From assembly GCF_030407495.1 (NCBI RefSeq), contig NZ_JASDDG010000020.1:1-64000 (forward strand): a stretch of 64,000 nucleotides of DNA, given 5' to 3'. The notes beneath the pieces are model-generated. The model was given only the letters and a program-made list of their open reading frames with translations. It did no database searches and had not been told where the DNA came from. Position 1 is the first letter of the stretch; each line of letters starts with the position of its first letter. The DNA comes from Arthrobacter sp. APC 3897 (GTDB lineage Bacteria > Actinomycetota > Actinomycetes > Actinomycetales > Micrococcaceae). Shown piece after piece: positions 28,913-37,002 of the stretch. The translations under genes were made by a program, and so were the position numbers.

Positions 28913-30559
28913 GTGTCCTTACAGGTTCAGCCCACCGTCAGCGCCACCAACAGCCCGGCAGGCAAAGCGACCGCGGCGATTGTCCGCGAGTCCTCCCGCC
29001 GCCGCACCTTTGCGGTGATCTCGCACCCCGACGCCGGTAAGTCCACGCTCACGGAAGCCCTGGCCCTGCATGCCCGAGTGATCGGCACGGCCGGTGCCAC
29101 AAACGGCAAGGAGAACCGCCGGGAAACGGTCTCTGACTGGATGCAGATGGAAAAGGACCGCGGCATTTCCATCAGTTCCACCGCGCTGCAGTTCGCGTAC
29201 CGGGACACCGTCATCAACCTGCTGGACACCCCGGGCCACGCCGACTTCTCCGAGGACACCTACCGCGTGCTGGCCGCCGTTGACTGCGCCGTCATGCTGG
29301 TGGACGCGGCCAAGGGCCTGGAGACCCAGACCATGAAGCTGTTCGAGGTCTGCCGCGCCCGCAACCTGCCGATCATCACCGTGATCAACAAGTGGGACCG
29401 TCCCGGCCTGGATCCCCTGGCCCTCATGGACGAGATCACCGAACGCACCGGACTCACCCCCATGCCCCTGACCTGGGCCGTGGGTATTGCCGGGGACTTC
29501 CGCGGCGTCTGGGACCTGCAGAAGGACGAATACGTCCACTTTGAACGGCAGAACTCCGGCGCGTCGCTGGCCAAGGAAGAACATCTCAGCCCCGAGGACG
29601 CCCTGGCCCGCGAAGGCGATGTCTGGGAGGACTCCCTGGGCGAAGCCGAGTTGGTCATCGACGGCCGCGAGTTTGACCGGGACGCCTTCCTCAACGCCAA
29701 GGCAACACCCATCCTCTTCTCCTCCGCCGCCCTGAACTTCGGCGTGAAGCAGATCCTGGACGCACTCGTGGACCTGGCGCCGGCGGCAGGACCGCGCGAA
29801 GACAAGGACGGCGGACTCCGCCCGGTTGAAGCACCGTTCTCCGGGTTCGTCTTCAAGGTCCAGGCCGGAATGAACAAGGCCCACCGCGACCACGTCGCCT
29901 TTATCCGCGTCTGCTCCGGCATCTTTGAGCGCGGCATGGTGGTGACGCACTCCAACACCGGCAAGACCTTTGCCACGAAGTACGCCCAGCATCTGTTCGG
30001 CCGTGAACGCGAAGTGATCGACCAGGCCTACCCGGGCGACGTCGTCGGCCTGGTGAACGCTTCGGCACTGCGGGTTGGCGACAGCCTGTATGTGGAGGAG
30101 CCGGTGGAGTACCCGCCCATCCCGTTCTTCTCCCCCGAGCACTTCCGCGTGGCCCGGTCCAAGGATCCCAGCCGCTACAAGCAGTTCCGCCGCGGCATCG
30201 ACCAGCTCGAACACGAGGGCATCATCCAGGTGCTGCGTTCGGACCGGCGCGGAGACCAGGCGCCGGTACTGGCCGCCGTGGGCCCCATGCAGTTCGAAGT
30301 GGTGGAGGACCGCATGACGCAGGACTTCAACGCCCCCATGCGTTACGAGCAGCTCTCCTACTCCCTGGCCCGGCTCACCACCGCCGACGCAGCTGAAATC
30401 CTGTCCAACGTGCACGGGGCCGAGGTCCTGGTCCGGACGGACGGCGCCTATGTGGCGGTGTTCAATGACATCTGGGCACTGCGCCGGGTGGAAAAGAACC
30501 ACCCCGAGGTTTCACTCACGGTGATTGGCACGGAGTCCCCGAACAGCCGCGGCTACTAG
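28913..30559 (+). CDS. prfC: Peptide chain release factor 3
   Basis: A 548-residue translational GTPase that recycles RF1/RF2. G1 is SHPDAGKST, G2 lies in RGISISSTAL, G3 is DTPGHADFSEDTYR and G4 is NKWDRPG. The C-terminal domains are intact and include RRGIDQLEHEGIIQVL and YEQLSYSLARL. The longer open frame reaches back to 28748, but the first residues there are not conserved and fall before the putative -10. GTG 28913 is therefore chosen, with ATG 28829 as an alternative. Confidence 0.93.
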   Translation: MSLQVQPTVSATNSPAGKATAAIVRESSRRRTFAVISHPDAGKSTLTEALALHARVIGTAGATNGKENRRETVSDWMQMEKDRGISISSTALQFAYRDTVINLLDTPGHADFSEDTYRVLAAVDCAVMLVDAAKGLETQTMKLFEVCRARNLPIITVINKWDRPGLDPLALMDEITERTGLTPMPLTWAVGIAGDFRGVWDLQKDEYVHFERQNSGASLAKEEHLSPEDALAREGDVWEDSLGEAELVIDGREFDRDAFLNAKATPILFSSAALNFGVKQILDALVDLAPAAGPREDKDGGLRPVEAPFSGFVFKVQAGMNKAHRDHVAFIRVCSGIFERGMVVTHSNTGKTFATKYAQHLFGREREVIDQAYPGDVVGLVNASALRVGDSLYVEEPVEYPPIPFFSPEHFRVARSKDPSRYKQFRRGIDQLEHEGIIQVLRSDRRGDQAPVLAAVGPMQFEVVEDRMTQDFNAPMRYEQLSYSLARLTTADAAEILSNVHGAEVLVRTDGAYVAVFNDIWALRRVEKNHPEVSLTVIGTESPNSRGY

Positions 30560-30659
30560 TGAGCGCATCAACCCGCTGATACTCCGGCTTCCCTCGACAA
30601 AACAGAAACCCGGGTATAGGTTCGCGTCAAATTGACTGAACGAGCCGGCGGGGGACGCT

Positions 30660-30980
30660 ATGAGACAGCTGAAGAAGCTCGCGGGAAGCACCCTCCTTGC
30701 AGCGGCCTTGGCCGCTGTACTCACTGGGTGCTCCTCCGGCGGTGACCTCGCGTTCAGCAACGAGGGCCCCGACGACGTCACGGTGTCCACCGGAGACCAG
30801 GAGTTCACCGTCGAATCAGACGGCGGGGTTCACATCCTGGGTTACGGCTGCACGGAGGGGGACACCACAGTCCGGTTCCCGTCCGGTCGGGAGATTGTCC
30901 TCACCGAGCGCGTTTGCCCGGACCAGCAGATCGTGATCCGTGACGGAGCAGTGGACCTGCATGCCGCATCGGACAGCTGA
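30660..30980 (+). CDS. Small predicted lipoprotein
   Basis: 106 residues with an N-terminal signal ending in the lipobox LTGC (C24). The rest is a compact beta-rich domain with two further Cys (YGCTEGD and ERVCPDQQ) that could form a disulfide. No family is recognised. It is presumably anchored outside the membrane. It stands alone between prfC and the DUF6421 gene, preceded by GGCGGGGGA. Confidence 0.7.
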   Translation: MRQLKKLAGSTLLAAALAAVLTGCSSGGDLAFSNEGPDDVTVSTGDQEFTVESDGGVHILGYGCTEGDTTVRFPSGREIVLTERVCPDQQIVIRDGAVDLHAASDS

Positions 30981-31161
30981 CTGGACCCGTGACCTGCAGC
31001 AGGAGTTACGGTCGTCACACTGAACGGCGAGCGTGAGCATAAGTAATCCTTATCTTTTCCCGGAAACAGCGTAAGCGTTAGTTTTTCGTGAGTATGCTCA
31101 ACGAAATACTTCACTGCCGCTCCACTGGTTAGGGGCGGCCTCCCTCCGGAAGGTCGCAGCC

Positions 31162-32553
31162 ATGTCTGTCTCAGCGTTTCCCTCGCTTTCCCGCCCTGCA
31201 TTCCCCGCCGTTGCCGACGGTACCGCGCCGGAAAACTCCGAAGCCTGGCTGGCCCTGAAATCCGCAGCAACGGCACTGCAGCCGCTGCAGAACAAGAACG
31301 GCTCAGTGGAGGCGGAAAACCGCGCCGCTGCCGAAGAGCTCATTGCGGTCATTGCTGCCGCTGTCCAAGTGCTGGCTCCCGCCTTCGAGCACGACGCCGA
31401 ATACCTGACCCTGGTGGTCAGCGACCTCGAGCGCTGGGTTGCCAACGGGTTGGGCGAACCGGACTTCCTGGACTCCCTGCTCGCGTTTTCCCCGCAGCTG
31501 GACCGCACGGACGGTCTGCAGCACCTTGTGCTGTTCCCCATGTACACGCAGAACGGCTCCACCAACCGCTACATGGAAGCCGTGCTCATCGAAGTTGTCT
31601 GGCCGGAGTTCATCGGCGAGCTGGAGGCCGGCGGGTACTCGAACAAACTCTTTGTGCCGATCCGCTTCCTGGACTTCACCCCGGGCTACGACACCAACTC
31701 AGCGGTGCTCTTCCCCGAGTCCGTGGCCGTCCGCGAAACCCCCACCTTCACCTGGGGTGCCATCTTCGCTGACCGTGAGGCAGCCCGGTTCCGCCGCGTC
31801 CTCCGGGCCGCAGCTGAGATCACCTCACTGCAGCTGCCGGAGGACGCCGCGGCGCTGCTGGATGACCAGAAACTGGCCCAGGACACCTTCGTCATGTGGG
31901 ACCTGATCCACGACCGCACGCACATGCGCGGGGACCTGCCCTTTGATCCCTTCATGATCAAACAGCGCATGCCGTACTTCCTCTACTCCCTGGAGGAACT
32001 GCGCTGCGACCTGACCGCCTTCCGCGAAGCTGTGAAGATCGAAAAGGATGAGGACGCTTCCCCGGAAGCGCGCAAGCATGCCACGCTGGTGCAGTACGCG
32101 GTGATCTTTGACCGGATCTTCCGGTTCGCCATTACGGGCAGCCGGGTGCGCAACTATGACGGCCTCGGCGGGCAGCTCCTGTTCGCCTGGATGCATCAGA
32201 ATCACGTCCTGCACTGGACCGACGGCAAGCTGAGCATTGACTGGGAAGACGCGGCCGACGTCGTTGTCCGCTTGGGCGCCAACATCGAGGACCTGTACTG
32301 GCGCTCCATTGACCGGCCCAAGACCGCCCACTGGCTTGCCGCCTACGATCTGGTGTCCGCCACCCTGACTCCCAACCCCGCCTCCGTGTGGGCCAAGGGT
32401 CCGGACGCGCTGCCGCTGGACGGACCGCCGCGCGGGCTGACCGACCAGGTACTGGACGACGAGTTTCCACTGTCCATGTTCTACGAAGCGCTCTCCAAGA
32501 AGATGGCCCCGGTCATCGAATCCACCTCGGGAATCACAGGAAGTACGAACTAA
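31162..32553 (+). CDS. DUF6421 family protein
   Basis: A 463-residue soluble protein that I place in DUF6421, a family seen in actinobacteria with no known function. A clear central motif DLIHDRTHMRGDLPFDPF, followed by EELRCDLTAFRE, is rich in His, Asp and Glu and may bind a metal (inference). The C-terminal half contains FAWMHQNHVLHWTDG. It ends immediately before an SDR gene (TAA then ATG), so the two are surely cotranscribed. A biosynthetic or detoxifying two-component enzyme pair is possible. Confidence 0.75.
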   Translation: MSVSAFPSLSRPAFPAVADGTAPENSEAWLALKSAATALQPLQNKNGSVEAENRAAAEELIAVIAAAVQVLAPAFEHDAEYLTLVVSDLERWVANGLGEPDFLDSLLAFSPQLDRTDGLQHLVLFPMYTQNGSTNRYMEAVLIEVVWPEFIGELEAGGYSNKLFVPIRFLDFTPGYDTNSAVLFPESVAVRETPTFTWGAIFADREAARFRRVLRAAAEITSLQLPEDAAALLDDQKLAQDTFVMWDLIHDRTHMRGDLPFDPFMIKQRMPYFLYSLEELRCDLTAFREAVKIEKDEDASPEARKHATLVQYAVIFDRIFRFAITGSRVRNYDGLGGQLLFAWMHQNHVLHWTDGKLSIDWEDAADVVVRLGANIEDLYWRSIDRPKTAHWLAAYDLVSATLTPNPASVWAKGPDALPLDGPPRGLTDQVLDDEFPLSMFYEALSKKMAPVIESTSGITGSTN

Positions 32554-33327
32554 ATGAACTCAACGCCGGCCAGCGAAACGTCCGCCCCTGACCAGTCCCT
32601 GCGGGGCCGTACCGTTTTGGTGGCCGGCGCCGCCTCGGCCTCCGGCGCCGCCGTCTGCACGGCGCTCGAGACCGCCGGAGCGAAAGTCGTGGCCGTGGGC
32701 CGGGACGGAGCCCGGCTGGAGACCGCCCTTTCTGACCTGCTTGACGCCGATCTGCGCACCTGCGACCTGTCCCGTCCGGGAGACGTGGACGCACTCGCCC
32801 AGGATCTACAGGAAATCTACGGCGGGATCGACGGGCTGATCCACCTGGTGGGCGGCTGGCGCGGCGGCGGCGGAATCACCGGGCAGAAGGAAGATGACTG
32901 GGATTTCCTGCAGACCAACATCCTGCAGACCCTGCGCAACGTCAGCCGCAGCTTCTATGACCAGTTGGCAGCCTCCGACGACGGCCGGCTCGCCATTGTC
33001 TCCTCCACCTCCGTGGACTCCCCCACCGCGGGAGGGGCCGGCTATGCCGCAGCCAAGGCCGCAGCCGAAGCCTGGGTGCAGGCTATCGCCCAGGGGTTCC
33101 GCCGGGCCCAGTCCGGCGCCGGGGACAATCCCCAGCCGCAGCACTCGGCTGCCGTCGTGTTTGTGGTCAAGGCTCTGGTGGATGACTCCATGCGTGCGGC
33201 CGAGCCGGACCGCGACTTCAGCACCTACACTGATGTGCAGACTCTGGCCGGAGCCGCCGTCGGCCTCTTTACCCGGGATGCCGCGCAGCTGAACGGGCAG
33301 CGCATCTCACTGGTGCCGCAGCCTTGA
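32554..33327 (+). CDS. SDR family oxidoreductase
   Basis: 257 residues. The Rossmann start LVAGAASASGAAVCTAL is a variant of the usual TGxxxGIG. The catalytic Ser and YxxxK are visible as SSTSVDSP and GYAAAKAAAE. Typical SDR features HLVGGWRGGG and LQTNILQTLRNVS are also present. It begins directly at the end of the DUF6421 gene. Substrate unknown. Confidence 0.85.
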   Translation: MNSTPASETSAPDQSLRGRTVLVAGAASASGAAVCTALETAGAKVVAVGRDGARLETALSDLLDADLRTCDLSRPGDVDALAQDLQEIYGGIDGLIHLVGGWRGGGGITGQKEDDWDFLQTNILQTLRNVSRSFYDQLAASDDGRLAIVSSTSVDSPTAGGAGYAAAKAAAEAWVQAIAQGFRRAQSGAGDNPQPQHSAAVVFVVKALVDDSMRAAEPDRDFSTYTDVQTLAGAAVGLFTRDAAQLNGQRISLVPQP

Positions 33328-33388
33328 GCCCGCAGCCCGGTCCTGACCCCGGACAAAAACCGAACACCCGTAAGAGATACTGGACACT

Positions 33389-34480
33389 GTGACCAACATT
33401 TCCCCCCTGCATGACATATCCATCCGCGCGTTTGCCTCGGACAACTATTCCGGAGTCCATCCGGAGATCCTGGATGCGCTGACCGCTGCGAACCGGGGCC
33501 ACCAGGTGGCCTACGGTGAGGACGTTTACACAGCCAAACTGCGCGAGGTCCTGTCCGCACACTTCGGCGCCCAAATGCGCGCCTTCCCGGTTTTTAACGG
33601 CACCGGCGCGAACGTCACCGCCCTGCAGTCGCTGCTGCCGCGCTGGGGTGCCGTCATCTGCGCCTCCACCGCCCACATCAACGTGGACGAGAACGGTGCA
33701 CCGGAACGGATTGGCGGCATGAAGCTGCTGCAGATCCCCGCTGCGGACGGCAAACTGACGCCCGAACTGATTGATCAGGAAGCCTGGGGCTGGGGAGATG
33801 AGCACCGCGCCCAGCCGCTGGCCGTGTCCATCACGCAGTCCACGGAACTCGGCACGCTGTACACCGTTGAGGAAATCACCGCGATCGCCGAGCACTGCCA
33901 CAAGCACGGTATGCTCCTGCACATGGACGGGGCCCGGCTGGGCAACGCCGCTGCGGCGCTCGGCGTGGGCATGGGTGCCATGACCACCGACGCCGGCGTG
34001 GACATCCTGTCCCTGGGCGGCACCAAGAACGGCATGATGTACGGCGAGTGCATTGTGTCACTGAATCCGGAGGCCTCCCCCGGCCTGGATTACCTGCGCA
34101 AGATGAACATGCAGCTGGCCTCCAAGATGCGTTTCATTTCCGCCCAGTTCGTCACGCTGTATGAGGACGACCTGTGGCTGCGTTCAGCATCACATGCCAA
34201 CGCCATGGCCCGGCGGCTGCGGGCCGCGGTGGAGGAGATCGACGGCGTGGAGCTGACCCAGCCTACCGAGTCCAACGCTGTCTTCGCCAATCTTCCGGCC
34301 GGAGTTGCGGACCGTCTGCGCTCCTCGTTCCGGTTCTACGACTGGGACCAGGCCACGGGAGAGGTGCGCTGGATGTGCACGTTCGACACGTCCGAAGCCG
34401 ATGTCGACGCATTCGCCGAGGCCATTGCCCGGGAGGTTGCCGCTGATCCCGAGGCTCCCGGAGTGTCCGCACTGAGCTAA
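33389..34480 (+). CDS. Low-specificity L-threonine aldolase
   Basis: A 363-residue PLP enzyme of fold type I. The PLP Lys is K213 in LSLGGTKNGMMYGE. FNGTGANVTAL at the start and LHMDGARLGNAA, which contains the PLP-pyridine Asp and Arg, are both present. It cleaves L-threonine or L-allo-threonine to glycine and acetaldehyde. The start is GTG 33389, 61 bases after the SDR gene. A long hairpin with an 11-bp stem follows. Confidence 0.92.
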   Translation: MTNISPLHDISIRAFASDNYSGVHPEILDALTAANRGHQVAYGEDVYTAKLREVLSAHFGAQMRAFPVFNGTGANVTALQSLLPRWGAVICASTAHINVDENGAPERIGGMKLLQIPAADGKLTPELIDQEAWGWGDEHRAQPLAVSITQSTELGTLYTVEEITAIAEHCHKHGMLLHMDGARLGNAAAALGVGMGAMTTDAGVDILSLGGTKNGMMYGECIVSLNPEASPGLDYLRKMNMQLASKMRFISAQFVTLYEDDLWLRSASHANAMARRLRAAVEEIDGVELTQPTESNAVFANLPAGVADRLRSSFRFYDWDQATGEVRWMCTFDTSEADVDAFAEAIAREVAADPEAPGVSALS

Positions 34481-34487
34481 CAGCTGA

Positions 34488-34519
34488 GGTCCCGGAGCCG
34501 TACCTGCAGCTCCGGGACC
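34488..34519 (+). terminator. Hairpin after threonine aldolase
   Basis: GGTCCCGGAGC (34488-34498) and GCTCCGGGACC (34509-34519) form a perfect 11-bp stem with a 10-base loop. No strong T-run follows. Confidence 0.6.
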
Positions 34520-34612
34520 GGAACCACCTGTCCGGTATCCCGGAAAGCGGTCCCACTTCCGCTACGGTGGGACGCAACCGTCCGCCGTTGACATCCGGAA
34601 AGAAGGACCAAC

Positions 34613-34783
34613 ATGGGCTCCATCCAGCTCTGGCACATAACACTCCTGGTCATCCTGCTTGTGGGTGCTGCAGCAACTGCGGGCCTGGTGTACTTCGTCA
34701 GGAAGAACTCCCCTGCCCGGACCGGCAGTGACGGCGGTGCGCCCCGGCAAACAACCCGGAACCCTCCCGCCGCCGGCAACTGA
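34613..34783 (+). CDS. Small single-pass membrane protein
   Basis: 56 residues: one transmembrane helix (about 7-29, LWHITLLVILLVGAAATAGLV) followed by a basic, Pro/Gly-rich cytoplasmic or external tail. An AAAGAAGG site precedes the ATG. I do not recognise a family, and short proteins of this type are easily missed. It could be a membrane-stress or anchoring peptide, but nothing here proves it. Confidence 0.6.
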   Translation: MGSIQLWHITLLVILLVGAAATAGLVYFVRKNSPARTGSDGGAPRQTTRNPPAAGN

Positions 34784-34865
34784 GGCCTAGGCTGGGCAGA
34801 TAACAAAAGGGACACTTCGGCGAGCCTGCACCTTTGCCCGAGTCCTGCGCCAGTAACCTGCGAAG

Positions 34866-35504
34866 GTGAGTGCAATCGGTGACTTATCACAAGTACCCCC
34901 AGACTTCCTGAAAGCCCTCGGTTCGCTGCGGCGAGCCCGGTGCCGCCCTGAGCTGCATCTGAACGAGATCCCGGCACCGGCACGACTGGCTCCTTTTGCC
35001 GTGTCACTGGGTGCGGAGATCCTCGCGAGCGGACCGCTGGCGCGTGCTGAAGGCCTCGGCCACGGTCCGTCCGGGATCGTCATTCCGGAACAAACCGAGC
35101 TGGCCACCGGCCGCTTCATCCTCCTTCATGACCCGGAGGGGTCGGACGTGTGGAACGGAACCTTCCGGATTGTCACCTACATCCGGGCCGAGCTGGAACC
35201 TGATATGGGCAACGATGAACTTGTTGGCTCCGTCGCCTGGACCTGGCTCGTGGAAGCCCTGCAGGAACACCATGCCGGATACTCCAACGCCGGCGGCACC
35301 GCCACCCGCATCCTCTCCGAAAGCTACGGCACACTCGCCGGCCGCGGCGACGCAATCGACATTGAACTGCGGGCATCCTGGACACCGGATTCCGCCGACG
35401 TGCAGGAGCATTTGGAAGCATGGTCGGACATGGTCTGCACCTTCGCCGGGCTTCCTCCCCTGCCCGAGGGCGTGACGCCGCTGCCCAGGGCGCGCCGAAG
35501 CTAG
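34866..35504 (+). CDS. DUF3000 family protein
   Basis: A 212-residue protein that I assign to DUF3000, an actinobacterial family. It has DFLKALGSLRRARCRPELHL and EIPAPARLAPFAVSLGAEI near the N-terminus and GNDELVGSVAWTWLVEAL in the middle. No catalytic motif is visible. It precedes the RNase D gene by about 90 bases, and this DUF3000-RNase D order is my recollection of the usual actinobacterial layout. Function unknown. The start is GTG 34866. Confidence 0.8.
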   Translation: MSAIGDLSQVPPDFLKALGSLRRARCRPELHLNEIPAPARLAPFAVSLGAEILASGPLARAEGLGHGPSGIVIPEQTELATGRFILLHDPEGSDVWNGTFRIVTYIRAELEPDMGNDELVGSVAWTWLVEALQEHHAGYSNAGGTATRILSESYGTLAGRGDAIDIELRASWTPDSADVQEHLEAWSDMVCTFAGLPPLPEGVTPLPRARRS

Positions 35505-35592
35505 GCTGCGGCACCCCTCTTTGGAGCATCGGAACAGGCGGGGCACCCGTGTGTCACTGCGGCACCGCCGGACTCGATAGACTGAAGTCCTT

Positions 35593-36888
35593 ATGACCGC
35601 GCAGATACCCGGCTCCCCCGCCCAGAACCCTTCCGCCGATTTGACCGACGAACCCGTTGAGCTTCCGCTGCTGGAGGCTCCGAGAGACGGGGTGCCCCTG
35701 GTCATCGACACTCCCCGCGGATTGGAACGGGCTGCCAGGGCACTCGCCGCCGGCACCGGACCCGCAGGAGTGGACGCTGAACGGGCCTCGGGTTTCCGCT
35801 ACGGCCAACGGGCTTTCCTGGTCCAGATTCGCCGGGAAGGATCCGGCACGTGGCTGATCGATCCGGAACCGTTCGACAACCTGGACATCATCAACGACGC
35901 CCTGCAGGGGGTGGAGTGGATTCTGCACGCCGCCACCCAGGACCTGCCCTGCCTCTCGGAACTGGGCATGTGGCCGGACAAGCTGTTCGACACGGAACTG
36001 GCCGCACGGCTGGCCGGACTGCCGCGCGTCGGCCTGGCCGCCGTGATTGAGAACCTGCTCGGCTTCACCCTGGCAAAGGAGCATTCGGCAGCCGACTGGT
36101 CCACCCGGCCGCTGCCCGAGCCGTGGCTGCGCTACGCCGCCCTGGACGTTGAGGTCCTCGCCGAGCTCCGCATAGAACTGATCAAGGTACTCGACGACGC
36201 CGGTAAGCTTTCCTTCGCGGAACAGGAGTTCGAAGCGATCCGCACGGCTCCCCCGGCTCCCCCGCGCGTGGACCCGTGGCGCCGCACCAGCGGCATGCAC
36301 CAGTTGCGCGACCGCCGTCAGCTTGCCGTTGTCCGCGAACTGTGGACCGAGCGCGAGCACCTGGCCGAGAACAGGGACACCGCACCGGGCAGGCTCATTC
36401 CCGATTCCGCAATTGTGGCGGCCGCACGGGCCATGCCCGCCACCGTCCCTCAGCTGCTGGGCACCCCGGGCTTCCACGGCCGCGCCGCCCAGAAGGAAGC
36501 ACCGCGCTGGCTGCGCTGCATTTCCGCCGGCCGGTCCGCATCAGACCTGCCCCCGCTGCACATTCCCACCCACGCGCCGCCGCCCCCGCGGGTATGGGCC
36601 AAGAATGATCCGGCAGCAGCGGCACGCCTGCAGACCGCGAAGCCGCGGCTGGCCGCCGTAGCCGAGCAGCTGAACCTGCCCGTCGAGAACCTGCTGACTC
36701 CCGACACCCTTCGCCGGGTGGCCTGGCGTCCTCCGGCCCAGATCAATCTGGAGTCCATCAGTTCCGCACTGCGTGACCTGGGCGCACGCCGGTGGCAGAT
36801 TGATCAGACGGCTGCCGTCCTGACCGTGGCCTTCCTTGATCCGGACCCGCTGGTGGAAAAGGAAAAAGACACCGCCGGCTCCCGGTAG
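35593..36888 (+). CDS. rnd: Ribonuclease D (HRDC domain)
   Basis: A 431-residue 3'-5' exoribonuclease. DEDDy motifs are GVDAERASGFRY, HAATQDLPCL and YAALDVEVL, giving the four acidic residues and the Tyr. An HRDC-like domain (about residues 235-310) follows, and a C-terminal extension with a second HRDC-like repeat makes the protein longer than enterobacterial RNase D. It takes part in tRNA 3' processing. The 17-bp-stem terminator follows. Confidence 0.9.
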   Translation: MTAQIPGSPAQNPSADLTDEPVELPLLEAPRDGVPLVIDTPRGLERAARALAAGTGPAGVDAERASGFRYGQRAFLVQIRREGSGTWLIDPEPFDNLDIINDALQGVEWILHAATQDLPCLSELGMWPDKLFDTELAARLAGLPRVGLAAVIENLLGFTLAKEHSAADWSTRPLPEPWLRYAALDVEVLAELRIELIKVLDDAGKLSFAEQEFEAIRTAPPAPPRVDPWRRTSGMHQLRDRRQLAVVRELWTEREHLAENRDTAPGRLIPDSAIVAAARAMPATVPQLLGTPGFHGRAAQKEAPRWLRCISAGRSASDLPPLHIPTHAPPPPRVWAKNDPAAAARLQTAKPRLAAVAEQLNLPVENLLTPDTLRRVAWRPPAQINLESISSALRDLGARRWQIDQTAAVLTVAFLDPDPLVEKEKDTAGSR

Positions 36889-36921
36889 GGCCCGGCGGAG
36901 CGATCGGCACCCGCAGCAGCA

Positions 36922-36961
36922 AAGGGCGTGGCCCCGGGAGGATTCCCGGGGCCACGCCCTT
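36922..36961. terminator. Strong bidirectional terminator between RNase D and M6 protease
   Basis: AAGGGCGTGGCCCCGGG (36922-36938) and CCCGGGGCCACGCCCTT (36945-36961) form a perfect 17-bp stem with a six-base loop between convergent genes. Confidence 0.92.
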
Positions 36962-37002
36962 ACTTATGGACCGGCGAAGATGCGCCGGGCCGGCGGTTGG
37001 TC

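Noticed and set aside
28919-30502. Minus-strand open frame of about 527 codons opposite prfC
   Set aside because: The sense strand encodes intact release factor 3 with all GTPase motifs. The antisense product has no recognisable domain.
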